Assembly (NCBI RefSeq): GCF_014201715.1 | Contig: NZ_JACHFD010000005.1 | Span: forward strand, 1 to 64,000 | Direction of reading: 5' to 3' | Length of the DNA: 64,000 nucleotides | Source of the DNA: Haloferula luteola | GTDB taxonomy: Bacteria; Verrucomicrobiota; Verrucomicrobiia; Verrucomicrobiales; Akkermansiaceae | Shown: piece by piece, positions 39,332 through 46,899 of the stretch | How the letters are laid out: each line of letters starts with the position of its first letter | Position numbering within the stretch: the first letter of the stretch is position 1 | The notes under the pieces: model-generated | Database searches by the model: none | Seen by the model: only the letters and a program-made list of their open reading frames with translations | Told to the model about the DNA's origin: nothing | Translations under genes and position numbers: made by a program

Positions 39332-41692
39332 ATGGGTTTGATCCGCGCATCGCTGAAAAACATGGATTTCTCCTCCTTTCAACAAAACAGGGACAAGGTC
39401 CGTGCGACCGGTCGAGTGCTAGGTCTGGCGGCTGCCGTCTGCTTTTCGACCCTCGCGCCGGTGTCGGCGCAGGATTTCGAAGGTCAGAAGGTGACCGGTG
39501 TGGACTTCCGATATGAAGGACCTCGCACTGTGGATGAGGAGCGACTTCGCAATTTCATCCAGCTGGCTCCGGGCACCGACTACAGCACCGACACGATTGA
39601 TAGCGACATCAAGGCTCTCTATGAGTCGGGTTTCGTCAATGACGTGCGGGTGCTTGCTGAGCCTGTGGGCGGAGGCGTGCGGGTGGTCTACTCGGTGTCG
39701 CCTCGTGAAGGTGTCGCCGCCATCGGTTTCGTCGGCAACTCGGTTTTCAGCGACACGAAGTTGGCCAAGGCATCGAAGATGACTGCTGGAGGTGCCCTCA
39801 GTGACCAAGCGATCTTGGATGCTCGCCGCAATCTTGAGCAGTATTACATGGATGCCGGATATCCGGACGTCACGATCTCCCACCGCATCCAGGCATCGGC
39901 CTCGGGAAATGGTGCAGAGCTGATTTTCGTGATCGATGAAGGCGCGAAGAACGAGATTCGTGATATTCGCTTCGAAGGAAACGGAACTTTTGATGACCGC
40001 ACGTTGCGGCGGCAGATGAACGTGAAGGAAAAGGGTCTGTTCTCTTTCTTCACCAAATCGGGTCGCTTCGAGGTGGATCAGCTCGATGATGATCTTGAGC
40101 TCGTGCTCGATTACTACCGCTCGAAGGGTTACCTCCGGGCCCAAAGCCCGGGGATTCGCCGTGAGCCGGTGGGTGACGGTCGCGTGGATCTGGTGATTCC
40201 GATTCAGGAAGGCGAAAAATACACGGTCAAGGGCGTGGGTTTCGGCAAGATGACGGTCTTCACGGAAGAGGAGCTCTATCCGGTGCTGAGCCTGAATGGA
40301 GGGGATGCCTACAACTCCAAGAAGATGCGGGCGGACATGACGACCATCCGCAGCTACTATGGATCGCGCGGTTACGCCGATGCGACGGTGACTCCGGACA
40401 TTCGCGATGCCGGTCCCAATCAGGTCAACGTGATCTACCGAGTGACCGAAGGTCGCCGTTTCCGTGTGGGCAACGTCAATATCCAAGGCAACACCAAGAC
40501 TCAGGACCGTGTGATCCGTCGGGAAGTGCCGCTCAAGCCGGATGACTATTTCAACTCGGTGGAGCTGGATACGACCAAGTCACGCCTTGAGGGGCTGCAA
40601 TATTTCTCCAACGTACAAGTGGATAGCTCGCCCAGCGCCCGTGGGGGTGGCTATCGCGATGTCGATATCTTGGTCGACGAAGGGAAGACGGGATCGGTGA
40701 GTGCCGGTATCGGTTTCAGTTCGATCGACAACGTGGTGGGCTTCGTGACTTTGGAGCAGTCGAACTTCGACATTCGCAATCCTTGGCGTTTCACAGGCGG
40801 GGGTCAGCGATTTGCGATGAACATGCGGATCGGTTCGGAGCGCAGCGACTTCTCGATTTCCTTGGTAGAACCTTGGTTCATGGGCCGCGAGCTGGCTTTG
40901 GGCGGAGAGCTGTTCTATCGGGATTCCCAGTATTTCTCTGATTTCTATGAGCAGACCAATGTGGGAGCCGCGGTGAACATCCGCAAGCCTCTGACAGAGC
41001 ACACCTACTTCACGGCGGAGTATCGCTTGGAGCAGGTGGAGATCGACTTGGAAAGCACGGTCCCAGCGACCTCCTTGTTGGTGCCTGAGGCGGGCGACTA
41101 CATCCGCAGTGCGGTGAGTGCCCACTGGGTCTATGACAGCCGTGACGCGCTCATCGAAACTCGTGCGGGAAGCAAGGTGGACGTCGGACTCGACTACGCG
41201 GGTTCCTTCCTCGGTGGCGATGTCGATATCGTCGGACTTTCCGTCCGTGGTCAGAAATTCTGGAACCTGAAGTGGGATTCGATCCTTTCGGTGAATGGAG
41301 AGTTGGCGGCGGTGGATGCGACGAGTGGATCGGTGCCGATCTTCGACCGGATGTTCCTCGGTGGTGCTCGCACGCTGCGTGGTTACGACTTCCGGGATGT
41401 GGGTCCTCGCGATCCTGCGACCAACGAAGTGGTGGGTGGAACCTCTCTGGGCTACGGCCAGCTCGAGTATTCGGTGCCGATCATTGACAATGTTCGGGTG
41501 GCGGCATTCTACGACGTGGGTTTTGTGAATTCTGCTTCCAACCTCTACCACGATGTGGGCTTTGGCGTGCGTCTCCGTCTGCCGGTGAGCCCGGTTCCGA
41601 TCGCGCTGGACTATGCGGTGCCGATCGAATCACCGGATGCCCGCGCCGATCAGGGAGGCCGCTTCAACTTCTCGCTCAGCTACGAATACTGA
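39332..41692 (+). CDS. bamA: outer membrane protein assembly factor BamA
   Basis: The 786-residue outer-membrane insertase shows the cell is diderm. The signal peptide ends near 'LAPVSAQ'. Five POTRA repeats fill about residues 45-420 ('VTGVDFRYEGPRTVDEERLR', 'AIGFVGNSVFSDTKLAKASK', 'NVNIQGNTKTQDRVIRRE'). A 16-strand barrel follows, with the L6-loop motif in 'GGARTLRGYDFRDVGPRDP' and the last strand 'FNFSLSYEY', ending in Tyr rather than the common Phe. The ATG at 39332 follows an AGGGG; an internal Met at 39362 is an alternative. No bamD, skp or lpx genes adjoin it here. Confidence 0.97.
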   Translation: MGLIRASLKNMDFSSFQQNRDKVRATGRVLGLAAAVCFSTLAPVSAQDFEGQKVTGVDFRYEGPRTVDEERLRNFIQLAPGTDYSTDTIDSDIKALYESGFVNDVRVLAEPVGGGVRVVYSVSPREGVAAIGFVGNSVFSDTKLAKASKMTAGGALSDQAILDARRNLEQYYMDAGYPDVTISHRIQASASGNGAELIFVIDEGAKNEIRDIRFEGNGTFDDRTLRRQMNVKEKGLFSFFTKSGRFEVDQLDDDLELVLDYYRSKGYLRAQSPGIRREPVGDGRVDLVIPIQEGEKYTVKGVGFGKMTVFTEEELYPVLSLNGGDAYNSKKMRADMTTIRSYYGSRGYADATVTPDIRDAGPNQVNVIYRVTEGRRFRVGNVNIQGNTKTQDRVIRREVPLKPDDYFNSVELDTTKSRLEGLQYFSNVQVDSSPSARGGGYRDVDILVDEGKTGSVSAGIGFSSIDNVVGFVTLEQSNFDIRNPWRFTGGGQRFAMNMRIGSERSDFSISLVEPWFMGRELALGGELFYRDSQYFSDFYEQTNVGAAVNIRKPLTEHTYFTAEYRLEQVEIDLESTVPATSLLVPEAGDYIRSAVSAHWVYDSRDALIETRAGSKVDVGLDYAGSFLGGDVDIVGLSVRGQKFWNLKWDSILSVNGELAAVDATSGSVPIFDRMFLGGARTLRGYDFRDVGPRDPATNEVVGGTSLGYGQLEYSVPIIDNVRVAAFYDVGFVNSASNLYHDVGFGVRLRLPVSPVPIALDYAVPIESPDARADQGGRFNFSLSYEY

Positions 41693-41725
41693 ATTCTGAG
41701 CTGAGGCGCTCAATTCGACTTTGCC

Positions 41726-41760
41726 AAGCGTGGCTCCTTCGGGAGTCACGCTTTTTCTTT
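41726..41760 (+). terminator. bamA terminator (UUCG tetraloop)
   Basis: A 12-bp stem with one G-T wobble closes a TTCG tetraloop (arms 41726-41737 and 41742-41753). It is followed by TTTCTTT on the plus strand. It overlaps the 3' end of the opposing ygfZ gene. Confidence 0.9.
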
Positions 41761-42561
41761 GAGGGTCAGCTGACTCGCGGGTCTCTCGGTAACGGTAAAG
41801 TGGCTTTTTCCAAACCCGGACTTATGCAGGAACCCCAGGGCATACTGGCCGGAGGGCGCGACGCTGGTGATCGTTCCACAGGGGATCCCGTCGGATTCAA
41901 AGGTGTCACCTGCGGCCAAAAAGCCGAGCACCTGAAATGGGGCCAGTTTCCGGTTCAACTTGCCGGCACTTTTGATGCGCGAGAGCGTTTCCTGACCGAT
42001 GTAGCAGCCTTTCGAAAAGGAGATGGCAGAAGTGTCGAGGCGAGCTTCCGGAGGGAGCAGGCCGGCTGTGATTTCGCGGCCCCAGATGGGGGATCCGAGG
42101 CGAATTCGTCTTTCTTCGATTTCTGTCGGGGAGAGGGGGGCTGGCGCAGGGGAGGTGGGGAGAAAGTCGAACCAATAGTCTCGCCAGTTCGGTTCAGGCC
42201 AAGTGCTGGTGCGGGAGAAGTTTGCGTCGGGCAGGCCGGGGGAGTCGGCGCGGAGTCGGTGCCAACTTCCGGAAAGGTCCTCAAGGGATGCGTCATCGGC
42301 AATGAGGTAGCGATCGAGTCGGGCCAGGATTTCCTCGCGCTCGTCAAAACGGGTCGCGACCCAAAGGCAGGGATCGGCTTTGGGGCTCTGGAGGATCTCG
42401 ACGTAGAATTGGAGTCGACCTTTGGCATCGGTGATGCAGGAGGCGCGAGTAGCATCACCAAGGTTGCGGGCGTCCTGAGTGATCTGCCCATTGAGGAAGC
42501 GCACTGCGTCCGGACCACGGACTTCAATCAGTCCAGGGGTTTCCAGAGGGAAAGACTCCAT
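41746..42561 (-). CDS. ygfZ: YgfZ/GcvT-domain folate-binding protein
   Basis: The 271-residue product has the diagnostic 'SKGCYIGQETLSRI' with the reactive Cys. The N-terminal GcvT-like 'IEVRGPDAVRFLNGQITQD' and 'CITDAKGRLQFYVEIL' are present, and 'SPIWGREITAGLLPPEA' precedes the Cys motif. YgfZ binds tetrahydrofolate and supports maturation or repair of some Fe-S enzymes (MiaB among them). The last codons overlap the bamA terminator. It lies 14 bases after the secreted protein at 42576-43403, so the two probably share a message. Confidence 0.93.
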   Translation of the reverse strand: MESFPLETPGLIEVRGPDAVRFLNGQITQDARNLGDATRASCITDAKGRLQFYVEILQSPKADPCLWVATRFDEREEILARLDRYLIADDASLEDLSGSWHRLRADSPGLPDANFSRTSTWPEPNWRDYWFDFLPTSPAPAPLSPTEIEERRIRLGSPIWGREITAGLLPPEARLDTSAISFSKGCYIGQETLSRIKSAGKLNRKLAPFQVLGFLAAGDTFESDGIPCGTITSVAPSGQYALGFLHKSGFGKSHFTVTERPASQLTLKEKA

Positions 42562-42575
42562 GGCAGAATGGCGGT

Positions 42576-43403
42576 TCAGTGCTCTTCACGCTGCAAGGCC
42601 AACTCAACGAGCTTGGTCGCCTGCTGATGGATCTCGGTCATCTTCTCAGAAGTTGGCTCTTCGCCTTCTCCTAAAACCATTTCAGTCCTCATGCCGGCGA
42701 GCAGGTCGCGCATCTCTACGTAGTTCGGCCGTTCCGCGATGCGGGGCTCAAGTGAGCCGATGATGGAGGAGTAGTAGTCTGCAATGTCTTCCCGCATCAC
42801 TTCGCGGGCCCGTTCAGGAGAGAATTGGCGGACGACAGCGGCAGAGGCGACATCGAGCGCCCGGATCCAGCCGCCGAGGGAAATCAGGTGTGCCAGGTCG
42901 GCGTCTCTCAAGGTGACCAATTCCAATTCAACGTCTTTTTGGGTAGCGCTCAGCTCCTTTTTGAGCTGGTCGACTTTTCCGTCCCTTGCGCTTTCCAAGA
43001 GGCTGGCAGCGTGGCGGTTCACACGATCGCCAGCACCGAGAGCTTTCCCGTAGCGGGTCAGGTGGCTGGCCAATTCCTCGACCTTGCCCAGTTCTCCCGC
43101 TTGGACAATCAGGAATCCATCTGCGATCAGGAAGCCAAGCTCGACTGCCAAATCAGCGCGGTTCAAGGGGGTGCGCTCAGGGATGTCTCGCGTGTGTTCG
43201 TTGATCGGAAGTGGAGCGAGCGATTCGAGCGAATCAAAGATCTTGGCAATGGAAGGTGCGGTGAATTCGTTGATGGCGAGTTCCTCCCTCACATGGGGGT
43301 CATCCAAGAGGTCTGCTGGGATGGCTGGGGCGTCGGAATCGATCCCATCTTGAGCCAGAAGGGCGGGAACCAAAAGTCCTGCGACTAGGAAATTGCGAAT
43401 CAC
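42576..43403 (-). CDS. secreted protein of unknown function, cotranscribed with ygfZ
   Basis: The 275-residue product has a signal peptide ('MIRNFLVAGLLVPALLAQ') and an otherwise soluble, predominantly helical body with many Glu/Arg/Leu. 'LNRADLAVELGFLIADGFLI' is a recognisable helical repeat, followed by 'YGKALGAGDRVNRHAASLLE'. It has no lipobox, Cys or catalytic motif. It resembles uncharacterised exported proteins of verrucomicrobia rather than any named family I know. The 14-base spacing to ygfZ suggests one operon. Confidence 0.78.
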   Translation of the reverse strand: MIRNFLVAGLLVPALLAQDGIDSDAPAIPADLLDDPHVREELAINEFTAPSIAKIFDSLESLAPLPINEHTRDIPERTPLNRADLAVELGFLIADGFLIVQAGELGKVEELASHLTRYGKALGAGDRVNRHAASLLESARDGKVDQLKKELSATQKDVELELVTLRDADLAHLISLGGWIRALDVASAAVVRQFSPERAREVMREDIADYYSSIIGSLEPRIAERPNYVEMRDLLAGMRTEMVLGEGEEPTSEKMTEIHQQATKLVELALQREEH

Positions 43404-43667
43404 GAGCGAAGTTTGGCAGTGGAAAGCTCGATTCGCAACGGGAATGCGGGGGGCGGATCGGAACTTGACGAGCCAGGTGTTTCCTGTTGGCCTTCCGGCC
43501 CGCCCCGGGAGGGTGCCGGGCCTTGATTTCCAGAGATTACGTCTTCGCCAAGTCGACGAGGGATTTGTGGAACAGGGTCTGCTCTCCCGTCATGATCGCA
43601 TGCTCGAAGAATCGAGTCCTAACGGGCGCCGGCTAACCTCCGCTCACCTCCATTTCCCCACAAATCC

Positions 43668-45158
43668 ATGGAAATCTGGTCCTCTCCTCTTTGGTATGCC
43701 TCCTACCTGCTGGTGCTCATTGGCTTGGCGGGATACGGTTTCCATCGGCTTACGATCGTTTATCTTTACCTCCGGCATGCGCGTCGCCGCCCTGAGCCGC
43801 TTCGTCAGTTCGAAGAGCTGCCGTTGGTGACGGTTCAGCTTCCGGTGTTCAATGAGCTGCATGTCGTGGATCGATTGCTCGATTCGGTGGCGGCCCTCGA
43901 TTACCCGCAGGACAAACTTCAGATTCAGGTTCTCGACGACTCGACCGACGAGACGACGGAGATCTGCCAAGCAGGGGTCGCCCGCCTTCAGGCGATGGGA
44001 TTCGATGCTCAACTCATCCACCGCGTGGATCGGACTGGCTACAAGGCAGGGGCGCTGGAGAACGGAACTCAGGAAGCCAAGGGCGAGTATCTGTTCATTC
44101 TCGACGCCGATTTTGTTCCGAATCCGGACGTGCTGCAGCGCACGATTCATTACTTTAGCGATGATCGGATTGGGATGATTCAGACCCGTTGGGGGCACCT
44201 CAATCGGACCTTCAACGTGCTGACCCGCATTCAGGCGATGTTCCTCGACGGGCACCTGGAACTGGAACAAACAGCACGCAATCGGAGCGGGAGGTTTTTC
44301 ACTTTCAATGGCACTGCCGGCATCTGGCGGAAGTCGTGCATCGCTGATGCTGGTGGATGGGAGCACGACACCCTCACCGAGGACATGGACCTCAGCTATC
44401 GCGCCCAGCTCAATGGTTGGCGTTTTATCTTCCTCAACGAGGTGGAAACTCCTGCCGAGTTGCCCGTCGACATGGATGGGTTCAAGAGCCAGCAGCATCG
44501 ATGGACGAAGGGCTCCATCCAGGTTTGCAAAAAGGTGCTGCCCGCCATTTGGAAGAGCAAAGTGCCGCTCTATGTGAAGATGGAGGCCACGGCTCACCTG
44601 ACGTCGAACTTCGCCTATCTATTGCTGATTTGCCTGTGTTTCCTGATTTACCCGAATCAACACGCTGCTCCCGATTTCGGGCCGTTGACCTACTACATTG
44701 TCAATGTGCCGATCTTCTTCTTCGCTTCGGTTTCGGTCATTGTTTTCTATCTGACCTCTCAAAAAGCTCTGCGACCGGGTTCCTGGTGGCGTGAAATTCC
44801 CTACCTCCCTTTGCTCCTTGCGTTGGGGATCGGCATGTCGATCAACAATGCCAAGGCGGTGCTGGAGGCGATCTTCAATCACCAGTCTGGCTTTGTTCGT
44901 ACGCCGAAATACGGCATTGATCAGTCCCGCAAGACCGATTGGAAGAAGAGCAGCTACAAAGCCATCAAATCGCTCACTCCGGTGATCGAGTTGTTGTTCG
45001 GATGTTTCTTTCTCTTTGTGGTGGTCGAAGCGGCGATGGACGATCGTTGGTCCTCCGCAATTCTTCTACTTCCCTTCCCGGTCGGATTCTTCTATACATC
45101 GCTTTCGTCGATTGTCCGCATGCTCCCCGGCCCGAAGGAGGAGAAGTCGGCCGACTGA
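43668..45158 (+). CDS. processive family 2 glycosyltransferase (cellulose/mannan synthase-like)
   Basis: The 496-residue inner-membrane enzyme has an N-terminal membrane segment (about 9-34) and a cytosolic GT-A domain with all processive-synthase signatures: 'VLDDSTDETT' (D90/D91), 'LDADF' (D146, D148), 'TED' (E238, D239) and 'QQHRW' (QxxRW, residues 275-279). At least four C-terminal membrane segments follow ('NFAYLLLICLCFLIYP', 'IVNVPIFFFASVSVIVFYL' and two near the end). It is likely to polymerise a beta-linked glycan such as glucomannan and translocate it. No PilZ domain or bcs partners are present. It is followed by an L,D-transpeptidase gene 33 bases on. Confidence 0.93.
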   Translation: MEIWSSPLWYASYLLVLIGLAGYGFHRLTIVYLYLRHARRRPEPLRQFEELPLVTVQLPVFNELHVVDRLLDSVAALDYPQDKLQIQVLDDSTDETTEICQAGVARLQAMGFDAQLIHRVDRTGYKAGALENGTQEAKGEYLFILDADFVPNPDVLQRTIHYFSDDRIGMIQTRWGHLNRTFNVLTRIQAMFLDGHLELEQTARNRSGRFFTFNGTAGIWRKSCIADAGGWEHDTLTEDMDLSYRAQLNGWRFIFLNEVETPAELPVDMDGFKSQQHRWTKGSIQVCKKVLPAIWKSKVPLYVKMEATAHLTSNFAYLLLICLCFLIYPNQHAAPDFGPLTYYIVNVPIFFFASVSVIVFYLTSQKALRPGSWWREIPYLPLLLALGIGMSINNAKAVLEAIFNHQSGFVRTPKYGIDQSRKTDWKKSSYKAIKSLTPVIELLFGCFFLFVVVEAAMDDRWSSAILLLPFPVGFFYTSLSSIVRMLPGPKEEKSAD

Positions 45159-45191
45159 TTCGATGGAATATCTATCCCCACACGTCCCATC

Positions 45192-45821
45192 ATGACAGGT
45201 AAGCTGCGCAAAATCATGGTTGCAGCGGGGCTCCTCTTCGGGTGTGCCTTGCTTTCTAACTGCGGCACGAGCCGCGATGATCAAAATCAGATGCTGGTCA
45301 GCGTTCGCGATCAGCAGTTGCTCCTCGTCCATGAGGGGAAACCGGTGAAAGCCTACAAGATTTCGACCTCGAAGTTTGGCTTGGGTTCTCGCAATGGTTC
45401 CAACTGCACCCCGCTGGGGCACATGGAAGTGGCCCGCAAGATTGGCGATGGTGCCCCAAGTGGGATGGTTTTCAAGAACCGTCGTCCGACTGGAGAAGTG
45501 CTGCGGCCGAATGCCCCGGGACGTGATCCGATCGTGGGACGCATCCTCTGGCTGCATGGGAAAGAAAGCCAGAATCGCAACACTTACGGACGCTGCATTT
45601 ACATCCATGGAACTCCGGAAGAATGGCGTCTGGGAAGCCCTGCTTCCTACGGCTGCATTCGGATGGCGCAGAAGGATGTGGTCGATCTCTACAATCGTGT
45701 GGGGGTTGGTGCTGAAGTTCGTGTGATTCGCGGCTCTCTGCTCACCACTCCTGAGGGTTTGAACTATGCCCAAAAGAAAGCGGACGCGCGATTCATGGGT
45801 TACACCGCATTTCGCAGGTGA
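45192..45821 (+). CDS. L,D-transpeptidase (YkuD) lipoprotein
   Basis: The 209-residue product has a lipoprotein signal with lipobox 'LLSNC' (C24). It has a YkuD domain with the catalytic motif H139 ('IYIHGTP'), S152, C155 and R157 ('SPASYGCIRM'). Such enzymes make 3-3 crosslinks in peptidoglycan or attach lipoproteins to it. It is adjacent to a polysaccharide synthase on the same strand, which suggests an envelope-building unit. Confidence 0.92.
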   Translation: MTGKLRKIMVAAGLLFGCALLSNCGTSRDDQNQMLVSVRDQQLLLVHEGKPVKAYKISTSKFGLGSRNGSNCTPLGHMEVARKIGDGAPSGMVFKNRRPTGEVLRPNAPGRDPIVGRILWLHGKESQNRNTYGRCIYIHGTPEEWRLGSPASYGCIRMAQKDVVDLYNRVGVGAEVRVIRGSLLTTPEGLNYAQKKADARFMGYTAFRR

Positions 45822-45839
45822 AATTCGTGGGACTGGAGC

Positions 45840-45867
45840 TTGACAACTTCGCTCCTCTCCCTATCTT
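45840..45867 (+). promoter_or_regulatory. sigma-70-type promoter for rpsT
   Basis: TTGACA at 45840-45845 and TATCTT at 45862-45867 are separated by 16 bases, 68 bases before the rpsT ATG. The -35 is perfect and the -10 acceptable. This is a sequence match only. Confidence 0.5.
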
Positions 45868-45935
45868 CCCGCCCCCCGAAGCATGCTTCGCTCTGCCTCT
45901 CGGGAACGAAGGCACTCATTTTTTCTCCATCCACC

Positions 45936-46199
45936 ATGGCCAATCACAAGTCAGCCCTCAAGCGCGTCCGTCAGACCAAGATCCGGACCGAGCGCAACCG
46001 CGATCGCAAATCGACCATCAAGAAGCTTCGTAAGGAAGCCTTGTCGGCCGTGGCCTCCGGGGATGCGAGCACTGCTGCTTCGGCTGCTTCCAAGCTCTCG
46101 TCAGCTGTGGACAAGGCGGCCAAGAAGGGTCTGATTCACGCCAACAAGGCGGCGAACATCAAGAGCAAGACCGCCAAGGCGCTTGCCTCGATCGCCTAA
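45936..46199 (+). CDS. rpsT: 30S ribosomal protein S20
   Basis: The 87-residue basic helical protein 'MANHKSALKRVRQTKIRTER' with a C-terminal 'GLIHANKAANIKSKTAKAL' is typical of S20. The ATG at 45936 is the family start; the frame is open upstream only by chance. Its own promoter and a terminator frame the gene as a single unit. Confidence 0.98.
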   Translation: MANHKSALKRVRQTKIRTERNRDRKSTIKKLRKEALSAVASGDASTAASAASKLSSAVDKAAKKGLIHANKAANIKSKTAKALASIA

Positions 46200-46239
46200 G
46201 TTCGAACTCGCCGATTCGGCGTTCGATGACCATTTTTTG

Positions 46240-46270
46240 AAGCGGCGCCGGACCCCGGTGCCGCTTCTTT
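46240..46270 (+). terminator. rpsT terminator
   Basis: A 10-bp stem (AAGCGGCGCC / GGTGCCGCTT, one G-T wobble) with a 7-base loop is followed by CTTT. It lies 40 bases past the rpsT stop and 12 before the next gene. Confidence 0.7.
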
Positions 46271-46281
46271 CATGTCGATCC

Positions 46282-46521
46282 ATGAGCGAGCCCACTCCAT
46301 CCCCTCTCAATGCCCGCCAGAAAAAGGCGGCTGAAATCGCGGCCAATCCCTCAGGCTACAAGGTGTGCGAAGGTTGCGAATCGATCGTTGGCACAGGGGT
46401 GGTCCTGTGCCCCAATTGCCATAGCTTCCGGTTTGATGGCGAAGCCCAACGGGTGATTGAGCAAGCCCGATTGCTAGGTTCCCGGGACCAAACTTCGGTC
46501 ACCATGGGCGACATGTCCTGA
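46282..46521 (+). CDS. small zinc-ribbon protein
   Basis: The 79-residue product carries two CxxC pairs, 'CEGC' and 'CPNC', 15 residues apart, forming a probable zinc ribbon. An N-terminal 'ARQKKAAEIAANPSGYKVCE' and C-terminal 'EAQRVIEQARLLGSRD' helix flank it. It resembles short uncharacterised zinc-ribbon proteins of verrucomicrobia. Nucleic-acid or protein binding is possible but not shown. The Met at 46282 is preferred because upstream residues span the rpsT terminator. Confidence 0.8.
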   Translation: MSEPTPSPLNARQKKAAEIAANPSGYKVCEGCESIVGTGVVLCPNCHSFRFDGEAQRVIEQARLLGSRDQTSVTMGDMS

Positions 46522-46533
46522 TCTCGGTGGGGA

Positions 46534-46899
46534 TCAGTCTTGGCGGAGGAGCTCTTCGCGGGTCCGCCGTGCACGCTCGGCCAGAAGGGCTTTGACGACG
46601 ACGATCAGCACGACGGCCGAGATGATGAAGGATGCAGCCTCCCATGGCGCGGTGGGCTCCCGAGTCAATTTGAGCCAAGCCGGTGCACAACGCGTGGCTC
46701 CGAGCAATCCGAGCACACCGGCACCGATCACGCCGTGCCAATAGGAGCGGAAAGAAAAGCCCGCGCAGATCAACCACCCGCCGCCGAGCGTTAGCGCTCC
46801 CTGGAGCAAGCCAGGGTCGTTGAGTGATCCCATGGAGACGACCCCAAGTCCCATCGTGAGGGCTCCGGCGAGGAATAGGAGAGGGCGCATCAGATTCAT
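46534..46899 (-). CDS. small multi-span membrane protein, coupled to glnD
   Basis: The 121-residue product has about four hydrophobic segments ('MRPLLFLAGALTMGLGVVSM', 'LLQGALTLGGGWLICAGFSF', 'WHGVIGAGVLGLLGA', 'FIISAVVLIVVVKALLAERA') and a short basic C-terminal tail. No family is recognised. Its ATG overlaps the glnD stop (ATGA at 46896-46899), giving probable translational coupling, although a role in nitrogen control is not otherwise indicated. Confidence 0.72.
   Translation of the reverse strand: MNLMRPLLFLAGALTMGLGVVSMGSLNDPGLLQGALTLGGGWLICAGFSFRSYWHGVIGAGVLGLLGATRCAPAWLKLTREPTAPWEAASFIISAVVLIVVVKALLAERARRTREELLRQD

Noticed and set aside
43404-43667. tRNA or small gene in the ygfZ-operon/GT2 gap
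   Set aside because: No tRNA-like fold or conserved T-loop was found, and the open frame across the gap runs out of frame into the GT2 gene.
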